Of a stretch of DNA of 64,000 nt, positions 30,148-42,456 are shown piece after piece. The notes under the pieces were generated by a model, which searched no databases, was not told the origin of the DNA, and was given only the letters and a program-made list of their open reading frames with translations. Position 1 is the stretch's first letter. The number at the start of each line of letters is the position of its first letter. Source of the DNA: Tatumella sp. JGM118. GTDB taxonomy: Bacteria; Pseudomonadota; Gammaproteobacteria; Enterobacterales; Enterobacteriaceae. The stretch is from assembly GCF_018257515.1 (NCBI RefSeq), contig NZ_JAERJR010000012.1, forward strand, positions 34,883-98,882. Direction: 5' to 3'. Made by a program: the position numbers and the translations under genes.

Positions 30148-31079
30148 CAGAGCTTCCTCATCAGAAATTTAATCACCAGCAGACCGAACAGTTCACTGCC
30201 AATCAGGTAATAGAGCAGTACCTTTCCCCGTTCATCGTGCAGCACAAACTCAAAGTTTTCCGGGCTGATAAATTTCAGCAGGATCAGAAAAATAAAGGGA
30301 ATGGCCCCGGTGATCCGCGCGGACATCCGCATTTCCGAGGTCATGGACAGCATTTTCTTTTCCATCGCAATGCCGCTGGCAATGGAACGCTGAAGTTTTG
30401 CCAGCACCTCTCTCAGACGGCCGCCACTGTTAATGTTCAGCAAAATGGCCACAATAAAAAAATAGTATTCCCGGTACGGATAATGCTGCCAGGACTCCAT
30501 AAACACCGTCTCCGCCGGTTCCCCCAGGTTCAGACGACGGGAAAGGGTACGGAACTCGCTGGCCAGCGCATTATCACGGCTCTGGCTGTAATCGCTCATC
30601 GCCTGCAGAAACGTGCGTCCTGAGGAGATGGCTCCGTTAATGGTGGTCAGCGCCTCACTGAAATCGGCAGAAAACTGCTTTCTGCGCCGCTTTTTCAGCA
30701 TGCTGTAAAACACCACAAAACAACCGATCCCCGCGACACCGGCAACCCAGCTGGCCGGAAAACCAATATAAAGCCCGTTCAGTACGATGATCCCCGACGC
30801 GGCCAGTGCCGGCACGGCCAGATGCTTCACCAGCATGACCAGGCTGCCCGCATAAAATACCCGGTAAACCCCGGCCAGCCTTGCCAGCATGATGTGCCGC
30901 AGCCGGGACGGGAGGGAAGCCCGGGGATTTTCGCTCCCCTTCTGACTGATCAGGGATTGCAGTGTCTGCCGCCGTTGTACCGACCGGGACAACGCCTTCC
31001 GGGTTGACTGATTCCGCTGCAGTACCAGCCATAGCACCAGTACGGCGATGATCAGGGAGGCCAGGAACAGAACGTTCAT
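30147..31079 (-). CDS. tadB: TadB, inner-membrane platform protein (T2SSF family)
   Basis: 310 residues. It has an N-terminal membrane segment, two central ones near 88-135, a cytoplasmic GspF-like domain (FSEALTTINGAISSGRTFLQ; RRLNLGEPAETVF; NINSGGRLREVLAKL) and C-terminal membrane segments. TadA, TadB and TadC are consecutive with gaps of 3 bp and a 1-bp overlap. Confidence 0.92.
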   Translation of the reverse strand: MNVLFLASLIIAVLVLWLVLQRNQSTRKALSRSVQRRQTLQSLISQKGSENPRASLPSRLRHIMLARLAGVYRVFYAGSLVMLVKHLAVPALAASGIIVLNGLYIGFPASWVAGVAGIGCFVVFYSMLKKRRRKQFSADFSEALTTINGAISSGRTFLQAMSDYSQSRDNALASEFRTLSRRLNLGEPAETVFMESWQHYPYREYYFFIVAILLNINSGGRLREVLAKLQRSIASGIAMEKKMLSMTSEMRMSARITGAIPFIFLILLKFISPENFEFVLHDERGKVLLYYLIGSELFGLLVIKFLMRKL

Positions 31080-31082
31080 CGC

Positions 31083-32354
31083 TTAACCAAATACCGTTTT
31101 CAGTAAGGTATCCAGCCCGTGTTCCCGCGCCCGTGTCACCACACTGGAGCGTCCGGACAGGCCGGGGGTGGTAAAATGCCCCACCACTTTTCCCTGCACA
31201 CTGTCATCCACCTCAAAGCTGAAAATGTCCTGCAGCACAATGGTGTCGCCTTCCAGCCCCATAATTTCGCTGATCTGAGTGATCTTTCTCGAACCATCAT
31301 GCAGGCGGTTGGCCTGAATGATCAGATTTACTGCCGAGGTAATATTGCGGCGGATCGCTTCGATGGGCAGGCTCAGGTTGGCCATCATGACCATGTTTTC
31401 CAGACGGGCCACCGCATCGCGCGGTGAGTTTGCGTGCAGCGTGGTCATCGAACCGTCATGCCCGGTGTTCATCGCCTGCAGCATTTCGAAGGTTTCTCCG
31501 CCACGGCACTCCCCGACGATGATCCGATCCGGACGCATACGCAGGGTATTAATCATCAGATCCCGCATAGAGATCTGACCGCTGTTCTCAGCCCCCGCCA
31601 TACGTGTTTCCAGCCGGACCACATGCTGCTGTTGCAGCCGGAGTTCCGCGGCATCTTCCAGCGTAATAATGCGTTCATCGCTGTTGATATGCTGCGACAG
31701 GGCATTCAGTAAGGTGGTTTTACCGGAGCCGGTACCGCCGGAGATCACGATATTGCTCTGGCAGCGCACCGCGATAGACAGAAAATTCGCCATCTGTTCA
31801 TTCATCGCCCCCCAGTTCACCAGATCCCGCAGCGTACGTGATACCTGGCTGAACTTACGTATCGAGATGGACGTCCCGTCCAGGGCGATGGGATTGATCA
31901 CCACATTCAGCCTGCTGCCATCACTCATCCTGGCATCCACCAGCGGCTGGGATTCATCCACACGGCGACCGACGCGACTGACCAGACGCTTGGCGATCTC
32001 CGTCAGTTGCTGGTTATCGACAAACTTTTTACCGGTAAAGACCAGCTTTCCGCCCCGCTCCACAAAAATCTTATCCGGCCCGTTGACCAGAATATCGCTC
32101 ACCGATTCGTCTTCCATCAGTTCGCGCAGCGGCCCGACCCCGAGAATTTCATCGGCCACCGCAGACGCCAGCTCCCGGGTCTCCTCCGCCGGCAGATACT
32201 GGTTCAGCTCCACACTCATCCGGTGCACGGCCTGCGAGATCTCCCGGATCAGCGCAGTACGATCGTCCATCAGTTTGTCTATCTGATCCAGATCCAGCCG
32301 GGGCAGCACATTGCTGCGTAAACGGCGGGCTAACGCTTCATATTTCGGGTTCAT
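31083..32354 (-). CDS. tadA: TadA (CpaF-type) secretion ATPase
   Basis: 423 residues. It is a hexameric cytoplasmic ATPase that drives Flp pilus extension and, in some species, retraction. The Walker A ISGGTGSGKTTLLNALS is near residues 204-220. It also has the N-terminal VADEILGVGPLRELMED typical of CpaF, the Asp-box ITLEDAAELRL, the Walker B-like RIIVGECRGGE and the His-box TGHDGSMTTLHANSPRDA. All are intact. It lies 2 bp after tadZ. Confidence 0.96.
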   Translation of the reverse strand: MNPKYEALARRLRSNVLPRLDLDQIDKLMDDRTALIREISQAVHRMSVELNQYLPAEETRELASAVADEILGVGPLRELMEDESVSDILVNGPDKIFVERGGKLVFTGKKFVDNQQLTEIAKRLVSRVGRRVDESQPLVDARMSDGSRLNVVINPIALDGTSISIRKFSQVSRTLRDLVNWGAMNEQMANFLSIAVRCQSNIVISGGTGSGKTTLLNALSQHINSDERIITLEDAAELRLQQQHVVRLETRMAGAENSGQISMRDLMINTLRMRPDRIIVGECRGGETFEMLQAMNTGHDGSMTTLHANSPRDAVARLENMVMMANLSLPIEAIRRNITSAVNLIIQANRLHDGSRKITQISEIMGLEGDTIVLQDIFSFEVDDSVQGKVVGHFTTPGLSGRSSVVTRAREHGLDTLLKTVFG

Positions 32355-32356
32355 GG

Positions 32357-33481
32357 TTAATCAGACTTCCTTGTCAGACGCTGTTTCAACACGGATAACA
32401 GAGAGGGTTGGGTCAGTTCTTTTTTCTTACCCAGTAGCAGATAGGTCATACTTTCCAGTATCGGACGGAATTTACCATTGACCTCCAGGCTCAGGGAGGG
32501 GTCGCCGGCTTTCAGCAGGTAAGGGATAATAATGTCCGCCTGCTGCCCGACAAGATCCCCCATTTCCCGCGCAATCACTTCCCCGTTAATCTTCGGATGA
32601 TGCTGATTAAAACAGAGGTAAAGCCGTTTAATACCGTTATTACTGTTCTGCAGGTGCGCATTCGCTTCGATAATCTTTTTGGCGACGCGGATAGATGACA
32701 GGTCACGGTCGCAGATCAGCAGCACGCTGTCGGAATGGGTCAGGATATTTTCGATGTTTTCATCAGAGGCGTTATAGGCACTGAAATCAAACACCACACA
32801 CTGATGCCGGTCGTATAACGGATTATTAAAAAACCAGGCATTGTTCGGTTCTTCGTACATGGCGAAGAAATTATTTTGCAGCAGAGTCACCTCATTACTG
32901 ATGGCCACCCGGGAGATCAAATCCAGATTACGGCTGCCGCCGCAGCCCTGAACCAGCAGGGTCGCCGATTGCCTGATCCGCGCGATATTCTCTGCAATGT
33001 GATAACTCAGCCGCGAGGTACCAATACCGCCTTTACACCCCAGAATGGAGAAACGGATCGCGCTGTTTTTGTCACGGAATGTCTGTTTCCCGGAGGCCAG
33101 TAACGCCCCTATCGCATTGAGCTGGGAGGGATAATGACAATAGCTGATGCCGTGCTGCATAAAGCTGTCTGCCCGGGTCAGGGAATCCTGTTTGCCTATC
33201 GCTATCTGAAAAGCGCTGCGGGAAATATGCAGTTCCAGTAAACCGGCGATGACTTCAACGTCATCCTGTTCACCGACTTCAAAAATCACCCCATCCACAT
33301 TGCCGGATTCCGTATATTTCTCCAGCTGCGAAACCGTGCCGGCGAATTGTCGTACCTCACCGGTGTTACGGATGGCCAGTTGCTCACAGACACTTTCCAT
33401 CACCTCCGGATGGTCGGTGATCACCAGTATCCGCTCAGCGATCTGAGCCGGCTGTTTTTCTTTATCCGAAAATAACAACAT
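32357..33481 (-). CDS. tadZ: TadZ (CpaE-like) ParA/MinD-fold localisation protein
   Basis: 374 residues. A receiver-like N-terminal domain (about 15-130: ILVITDHPEVMES ... GVIFEVGEQDD) has no phosphorylatable Asp pattern that I can confirm. The ParA/MinD-like domain has CKGGIGTSRLS at 149-159, where the usual second lysine of KGGxGK[ST] is Thr. Known TadZ proteins share such a degenerate P-loop, and they place the Tad machine at the cell pole. The rest of the ATPase fold (CVVFDFSAYN; DSVLLICDRDLSSIR) is recognisable. Confidence 0.9.
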   Translation of the reverse strand: MLLFSDKEKQPAQIAERILVITDHPEVMESVCEQLAIRNTGEVRQFAGTVSQLEKYTESGNVDGVIFEVGEQDDVEVIAGLLELHISRSAFQIAIGKQDSLTRADSFMQHGISYCHYPSQLNAIGALLASGKQTFRDKNSAIRFSILGCKGGIGTSRLSYHIAENIARIRQSATLLVQGCGGSRNLDLISRVAISNEVTLLQNNFFAMYEEPNNAWFFNNPLYDRHQCVVFDFSAYNASDENIENILTHSDSVLLICDRDLSSIRVAKKIIEANAHLQNSNNGIKRLYLCFNQHHPKINGEVIAREMGDLVGQQADIIIPYLLKAGDPSLSLEVNGKFRPILESMTYLLLGKKKELTQPSLLSVLKQRLTRKSD

Positions 33482-33497
33482 CAGACCTCCCTGTCGC

Positions 33498-33938
33498 TCA
33501 GTGACGCCCTGCTGAATTCATTTCAGAGACGCGGCGATTATTTTCAACCGCACAGCCGATGCCGGAACCACTGTCGTAACGAAAATTGCTTTCCTGTAAC
33601 TGACACAACGTATCCTGTTCGCCGGGACGGAGCAGCACGGTCACCAGCCCGGGCGCAGAGCGATTTTCACGGGCCTGGGCTTTCTCTGACCGGATGCTGT
33701 TTTCCGGCACACCGGCGGCGATCAGACGCTGTTTCAGCTGGCTGGCAACAGGGTCGGCATCATTCAGGTACCATTGCAGAAAAAGCGTTCCGGGTATAAA
33801 GCGATGAAACGAAACGACTTCCGCGACCAGGATTTCCTGGTCGATATCACTGCGGCCCTGTAACGTAAAGCGATACCCCTCGCTCGCCATTACCCCGCAA
33901 CTCCATAATGCGATTAACAGCAGGATCCCTTGCCGCAT
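33498..33938 (-). CDS. rcpB: RcpB / CpaD-like outer-membrane Tad component
   Basis: 146 residues from the ATG at 33938 (MRQGILLLIALWSCGVMASEG), which gives a clean signal peptide; the longer frame runs into rcpA. There is a C-terminal FRYDSGSGIGCAVENNRRVSEM that resembles the FGCAxxxN motif of CpaD proteins, with a second Cys 19 residues earlier. By position between rcpA and tadZ it is RcpB, an outer-membrane partner of the secretin. Confidence 0.8.
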   Translation of the reverse strand: MRQGILLLIALWSCGVMASEGYRFTLQGRSDIDQEILVAEVVSFHRFIPGTLFLQWYLNDADPVASQLKQRLIAAGVPENSIRSEKAQARENRSAPGLVTVLLRPGEQDTLCQLQESNFRYDSGSGIGCAVENNRRVSEMNSAGRH

Positions 33939-33948
33939 AACTGCCTCA

Positions 33949-35307
33949 CTAGTAAATGAAACCACCCTGTTCAAGGAAACTGACCACATTTTTGCCGCCA
34001 TTGTCCCCGGATAAACTATGAATATTAAAATAGCGCTCCAGTAAGGTACTGCGTTGCCAGGCCGGTAAAGTGACCTGCGTCGATGAGACCGGCCTCACCA
34101 GCTTAATGGTGGCCACCACCACCAATTCTGTTTTTTCACGGTGGGCTGAGGTCGAGCGGAAAAATGCCCCCAGTACCGGGATATCGCCGATAAAAGGAAC
34201 CTTCTTCAGCACTTCCTGTTCTGATTCGCTCAGCAGGCCGGCCAGCACAAAACTCTCGCCATCTGCCAGCTCGATGGTGGTCCGGGCCTTACGGGATTTC
34301 AGTGTCGGCAGATAGTAAGACTCAGAGGTTGAGGTGTTCTGGCTGTCAATATTGCTGACTTCCTGATAGATCATCAGCCGGACTTTCTGGCTGTTTTCCA
34401 CCTTCGCGCCCAGTGTCATACGCACACCAATTTCTTTATATTCCACGTTGCTGCCATTGGATGAACTGGTCACCACGGGGATTTCCCCGCCGACCAGGAA
34501 ATCTGCGGTCTCTCCCGACAGCACCGACAGGTTCGGTTCGGCCAGCACCCGGGCGACCGATTCATTGCCCAGCGCATGGATCATCGAGGTCAGTTCAGAG
34601 GCATTAAACTTCAGTTTATTGAGCACAAAGTTTCCGACACTGCCGGCTTGTCCCCACTCAATACCGAGGCTGTCGCTGTAACTTTTATTCAGCTCGACCA
34701 CGGAAATTTTGACATTCACCTGATTGGCCTGCGGAAGACGCATCCGGTTCTGTAATTTTTTATAGCTGATACGGTTGAGCATCGCGATATTCACGTTGCC
34801 CAGGTTTTCCGTACTCATCTCGGTGGCCCGGGTTTCGCTTTCCATCCCCAGCGCTTCACCGACTATCTGATAAATGGCATCACGGCTTTCTTCATCCACG
34901 GCCACCCCGGATAAGACATAGCTTTCGCCGACTTTCCGCAGTTCAATGGTAGATCCCGGGAACTGATCCTGAATTTGTGACGCGAGTTTACCGACCAGAG
35001 GATCCACCACCACTTTGATCTTTCGGGTAGCATCGTTCTGGACCAGCAGGATCTCACCGACCCCGTTCCGGATACCGTAAATAACGACTTCACGGTCACT
35101 GATCAGGTTGTAGTCCACCACTTCCGGATCGGTGGTGAAAACCGTGTCGATGACTGTGTTCACCTTCAGTGTTCTGGCCCCGCCTTTTGACAGATAAAGC
35201 GTCTCGGCAGAGACACTGAGGGGGAACAACAGGCAAAACATGAGTAAGCATTTAAGCCACACTTTCCCGGCGATATTCGCGGAAAATCTGTTTTCGGGGC
35301 GTTTCAT
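33949..35307 (-). CDS. rcpA: RcpA (CpaC-type) outer-membrane secretin of the Tad pilus
   Basis: 452 residues. Signal peptide (LKCLLMFCLLFPLSVSAETL). The N-terminal pilus-formation domain (LYLSKGGARTLKV; NGVGEILLV) is followed by a BON-like stretch and the secretin domain (ANQVNVKISVVELNKS; VLAEPNLSVLSGETADFLVG; FVLAGLLSESEQEVLKKVPF; IPVLGAFFRS). It forms the outer-membrane channel for the Flp pilus. Overlaps rcpC by 4 bp. Confidence 0.94.
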   Translation of the reverse strand: MKRPENRFSANIAGKVWLKCLLMFCLLFPLSVSAETLYLSKGGARTLKVNTVIDTVFTTDPEVVDYNLISDREVVIYGIRNGVGEILLVQNDATRKIKVVVDPLVGKLASQIQDQFPGSTIELRKVGESYVLSGVAVDEESRDAIYQIVGEALGMESETRATEMSTENLGNVNIAMLNRISYKKLQNRMRLPQANQVNVKISVVELNKSYSDSLGIEWGQAGSVGNFVLNKLKFNASELTSMIHALGNESVARVLAEPNLSVLSGETADFLVGGEIPVVTSSSNGSNVEYKEIGVRMTLGAKVENSQKVRLMIYQEVSNIDSQNTSTSESYYLPTLKSRKARTTIELADGESFVLAGLLSESEQEVLKKVPFIGDIPVLGAFFRSTSAHREKTELVVVATIKLVRPVSSTQVTLPAWQRSTLLERYFNIHSLSGDNGGKNVVSFLEQGGFIY

Positions 35308-36059
35308 TTTGCTTTTCCTTGCATTTTACCGGGGGTTACCCTGGGTTGTTCTTCCCTGACAACCGGAAACAGCACCAGCTCATAGTGAGCCGTGACCAGA
35401 AATAACCGCTTCAGATCGGCCTGACTCAGTTCGATATCGACACTCAGTGAGCCTTTCCCCGCCGCGCTATCATCAACCTCAATCAGTGACTGACGTGCCA
35501 GCAGGGAAGCACTGGCTTTCCCGGGCCGGCTGATGACCCGGCGTGCTTTAAAGATACGGAACAGATTAAGCCGCGATTCTCCATTGATCAGCGAGCGGCG
35601 ATGCATGCCCTGTGTCTCCGGCCTCTTTGCATCAAACCGCAGATACACATCCACCCAATCTCCCGGCCGGAGATGCTGAATAGCCCCGGTATAGCGTTCA
35701 GGGATCAGCGCACTGTAACGGATCATATTTTTACCGGGCTGCTGATCGGCCGGGTCGGTCAGGGCTATTTCCCCGGCGGAAAGACGTTCACCTGCGGCTT
35801 TATCCACCTGCAGATAGTATCCCACCGGCGAGTCCGGCATCCCCGACGGGGTCTCCCCGGCGGACCCTGTCTGCCGGGTAAAATCATCGTCTGTCAGACG
35901 GCTGCCGGCACTCAGTGCCCGGGCAGTAACGAAATACGTTACCTGTTTCTGTCCTTCCTCAGGATTATCCGACGGTGAGCTTTGGCCACTCATCAGCAAA
36001 CCACTGGCGCCGACCACAAGTAACAAAACCGCGATAATAACTAACAGTCTCTGATTCAC
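35304..36059 (-). CDS. rcpC: RcpC (CpaB-type) Tad pilus assembly protein
   Basis: 251 residues. One N-terminal membrane anchor (LLVIIAVLLLVVGASGLLM) is followed by a SAF/AFP-like domain (YFVTARALSAGSRLTDDDF ... GYYLQVDKAAGERLSAGEI) and a RcpC/CpaB domain with HLRPGDWVDVYLRFD. It is a periplasmic factor thought to contact murein and modify pilus assembly. It lies 12 bp after tadV. Confidence 0.92.
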   Translation of the reverse strand: MNQRLLVIIAVLLLVVGASGLLMSGQSSPSDNPEEGQKQVTYFVTARALSAGSRLTDDDFTRQTGSAGETPSGMPDSPVGYYLQVDKAAGERLSAGEIALTDPADQQPGKNMIRYSALIPERYTGAIQHLRPGDWVDVYLRFDAKRPETQGMHRRSLINGESRLNLFRIFKARRVISRPGKASASLLARQSLIEVDDSAAGKGSLSVDIELSQADLKRLFLVTAHYELVLFPVVREEQPRVTPGKMQGKAK

Positions 36060-36071
36060 TGTTCATCCTGT

Positions 36072-36494
36072 TTATCCCAAAAGGTGAAATAAATATCCGC
36101 AACTGATTGCAACCCCATAGGGTAACGTTATTTCATTGCTGCTCCCTGTAACCTTATGGAGCAATACTGTTACCAGGATCAACGGCACACCAGACAGTGT
36201 GATTAAAAAAATGAACGCCGGAATGTCTGTGCCGGGTAAAGATAAACTCAGTGCGGCGATGAGTTTAATATCACCCGCCCCGATAATATTCGCCAGCACC
36301 AGTAAGACGCCCGTGACGATGATCATGACCGGCCAGATCAGGTTTACCGGCTCAGAATGCGTAAGTGCTGAAAGGAATGAAAACAGTGCGATAATAATGA
36401 CAGTCCTGTTTTTTATTTTCCTGAACCTGATATCGGTATAACAGACACTGATCAGCAACAACAGTATCACGGTCAGACACAGCGTATTTATCAT
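36072..36494 (-). CDS. tadV: TadV (CpaA-type) prepilin peptidase
   Basis: 140 residues. It is an A24-family aspartic prepilin peptidase with the two catalytic Asp sites: CYTDIRFRKIKN (first, near residue 21) and GAGDIKLIAA (second, GxGD motif near residue 73). About five membrane segments. It cleaves the Flp prepilin and probably TadE/TadF. It has the small TadV form without an N-methyltransferase domain. Confidence 0.93.
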   Translation of the reverse strand: MINTLCLTVILLLLISVCYTDIRFRKIKNRTVIIIALFSFLSALTHSEPVNLIWPVMIIVTGVLLVLANIIGAGDIKLIAALSLSLPGTDIPAFIFLITLSGVPLILVTVLLHKVTGSSNEITLPYGVAISCGYLFHLLG

Positions 36495-36554
36495 CTGCTT
36501 TATTCACAGGATAAGGAGGAAAAACCTCTCCTCCTTATAATTAAAACTCAGTCA

Positions 36555-36797
36555 TTACTGGATCGTGCCATTAATATTTTTGGCAAGCTCATTAAATTTA
36601 TCGGTAATTGCTTTGACGAAAGAACCATCTTTACTTCCGAAAACAGTCAGTAACATCGCACTTACTGCCACGGCGATAACAGCATATTCTATGGCCGTTA
36701 CACCATTCTCTTTACGCATCGCCTGACAGATACGGCGTCCACCCTCGCTGAGGGCAATCTGGACTTTCAGAGATAATGAAGTCAGTTGTTCAGTCAT
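36555..36797 (-). CDS. flp: Flp-type major pilin
   Basis: 80 residues. The leader ends RKENG and is followed by the Flp motif VTAIEYAVIAVAVSAMLLTVFG, split here as VTAIEYAVIA then VAVSAMLLTVFG; Glu at +5 and Tyr at +6 are the Flp hallmark. The leader (about 33 residues) is longer than in many Flp pilins. It is the first gene of the Tad operon and the only flp copy in the window. The mature pilin is about 47 residues. Confidence 0.93.
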   Translation of the reverse strand: MTEQLTSLSLKVQIALSEGGRRICQAMRKENGVTAIEYAVIAVAVSAMLLTVFGSKDGSFVKAITDKFNELAKNINGTIQ

Positions 36798-37256
36798 TTG
36801 TCATCATCCTTAACATTTAAATATAAAAAACAATTAACATTTATTGTGTGTGCATCAATGCGTTCCTCAGCATTGTCCGATGATAATACGTTGACAAAAA
36901 TAATATTCAAGCGACAGGATGCATTAATAAAAATGACAGTGTCCGGATATTATTCACAAACTGACACAGCCCCCGGATCCCACGCCAGGCCGTCAGTACT
37001 TGCCGGTAATTCCGGATAATTAAAAAGATATTTATGCCTTCCGGTGATAATACCCCCACAAACATTTTATCCGGTATCATTACAGGGATTGATAATTATT
37101 GCATTACATCGGTATCATTATATTTAACAAAAAATGAATAAATAAATCGGCCCTGTCTCAGGGTAATCAATTTGTGTTGCGATAATTCATAATGTTGTGC
37201 TATGAATATCAGAATTAATCTCTTAATTCAGTACCATTCATAGGGAACATGTATCG
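36798..37256. promoter_or_regulatory. Divergent flp / MocR-regulator promoter region with nested inverted repeats
   Basis: 459 bp, strongly AT-rich, no gene seen. Near the regulator start there are three ATTCATA/TATGAAT half-sites (37185-37191, 37201-37207, 37236-37242). An inner inverted repeat GAATTAA-TCTC-TTAATTC lies at 37212-37229. Together CTATGAAT (37200-37207) and ATTCATAG (37236-37243) flank the inner palindrome symmetrically. This is a likely operator, for autoregulation or for control of flp. Confidence 0.5.
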
Positions 37257-38648
37257 ATGCTGACTAAACAGACAATAAAACAACAGATGATTGATGATAT
37301 CAGTCAGATGATTATTATTGGCACGCTAAAAAAAGGAGATTTCCTGCCTTCTATTCGTACCATGGGCACCCGGTACAAAGTCTCCAGAGGGACTGTCTTA
37401 CTGGTGTATAAAACGCTGGAGTCACTGGGATATATTCAGGGGCACGAACGCAGTGGTTATCTGGTGACCGGGGGGTTCCTTTCTGCGGCCTCAGACCCTA
37501 AACCGGTCAGAAGCGCCGCGGTAACGGCCGAAAAACCTGCGGAAGAAAAAAAAAACACACTGGTGTTTTCTCAGTGGCTGGGATGCAGCAACCGCGTGCA
37601 GTTACCCAAACACTTTATCCGTCGCTGGTGTGAAGAGAGCGGGACGCTGTCACTACCGACCGGCGGTGAGCAGGCAGATAAAAATGATCAGTTACTGAAA
37701 AAAAATCTCTGCCGGTTTATTCGTATTTCCCGCGGGATCCCGCTGCAACCGGAGCATCTGTTTCTGCTGCCGGGACTGCAGGAAGCCCTGCTACTGATAG
37801 CAAAAAGTATCGCGGCAACACGCCCGCATCCGGTGCTGCTGATTGAAGATCCCTGTCCGCCAAATATTCGTGAATTATTCGAATGCTTACATTTTACCGT
37901 CATTCCGGTGGGTGTCGATGACCAGGGACTGCGGGTGGAAGACTTTCCCGACAGTGGCGCAGACCTTATCTTTACCTCCCCTGCACACCAGTTTCCGATG
38001 GCGGTGCCGTTGAGTACCGTGCGGCGTAAACTGCTCAGTGAGTGGGCCTGCCGTCATGATGCGCTAATCATCGAAAATGACAGTTTTGCGATGCTGGGGT
38101 TTGGTCAGTCAGTGATCCCTGCCCTCAGCCATCGTTACCCCGACCCGCGGATTATTTATCTGACCCAGCTTTCAGAGCTGACCGGCAGCGGAATGAATGT
38201 CAGCTGTATTGTTGCCCCCCGGCCGTTAATGCAGACCCTGCGCAGACTGGCTCCGCTGCTGGTCAGTGATATTCATCCTGTGACCCGTTCTTTACTGAGT
38301 GCCTTTCTGGAATCCACCCGTTTTATGAAATACCTGACCAGCAGTATGCAGTCGCGCCGTCAGAAGGCCACGCTGGCCCTGGGTGGATTACAGTACCTGC
38401 CGGACCCTTGCTGCAATGGCCAGGAAAATGCCAGTTTCTATACTTTTCACGCCAATATCAGTGAACTGCCGGAGGGACTGCTCGATCGCTACTTCTTTCC
38501 GGTGAATCTGTTCCGTCATCCGTCCAGCGCAGATACGCACAGTAATAACACGCTGGTATATCCGTTTGCTTTACTGAGCTGTAATGAAATAGAAAAAATT
38601 AATCATCAGCTACGTCTGTCACAGCAACGCTCAGCCGCCGCCGGGTAA
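37257..38648 (+). CDS. MocR-family (GntR HTH + aminotransferase-like) regulator, PLP lysine lost
   Basis: 463 residues. The GntR winged helix at about 5-70 reads GDFLPSIRTMGTRYKVSRGT and GYIQGHERSGYLV. An aminotransferase fold type I domain follows (about 115-455), with LIEDPCPPNIRELF, SPAHQFPMAVPLSTVRRKLL and IIENDSFAML. Where MocR proteins have GTFSK-x-LAPGLR, this one reads TQLSELTGSGMN: the Schiff-base lysine is Glu307 and the arginine is Asn314. It is therefore unlikely to bind PLP covalently and may sense something else or nothing. It is divergent from the Tad operon and a plausible regulator of it (inference). Confidence 0.88.
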   Translation: MLTKQTIKQQMIDDISQMIIIGTLKKGDFLPSIRTMGTRYKVSRGTVLLVYKTLESLGYIQGHERSGYLVTGGFLSAASDPKPVRSAAVTAEKPAEEKKNTLVFSQWLGCSNRVQLPKHFIRRWCEESGTLSLPTGGEQADKNDQLLKKNLCRFIRISRGIPLQPEHLFLLPGLQEALLLIAKSIAATRPHPVLLIEDPCPPNIRELFECLHFTVIPVGVDDQGLRVEDFPDSGADLIFTSPAHQFPMAVPLSTVRRKLLSEWACRHDALIIENDSFAMLGFGQSVIPALSHRYPDPRIIYLTQLSELTGSGMNVSCIVAPRPLMQTLRRLAPLLVSDIHPVTRSLLSAFLESTRFMKYLTSSMQSRRQKATLALGGLQYLPDPCCNGQENASFYTFHANISELPEGLLDRYFFPVNLFRHPSSADTHSNNTLVYPFALLSCNEIEKINHQLRLSQQRSAAAG

Positions 38649-38674
38649 CCCCGCGGGTCTTCCCTTCTGCAGGC

Positions 38675-38710
38675 AAAAAAAAAGCCCCTCCGGTTTCCCG
38701 GAGGGGCTTT
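38675..38710 (-). terminator. Strong terminator of eno (between MocR gene and eno)
   Basis: AAAGCCCCTCCGG (38681-38693) and CCGGAGGGGCTTT (38698-38710) form a 13-bp stem with a TTTC loop. On the minus strand it is followed by an unbroken T-run (complement of the A-run 38675-38683). It can also end the convergent MocR-gene transcript. Confidence 0.92.
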
Positions 38711-38731
38711 CATTCAGAGAACGGAAAAGGC

Positions 38732-42456
<3,725 letters not shown>

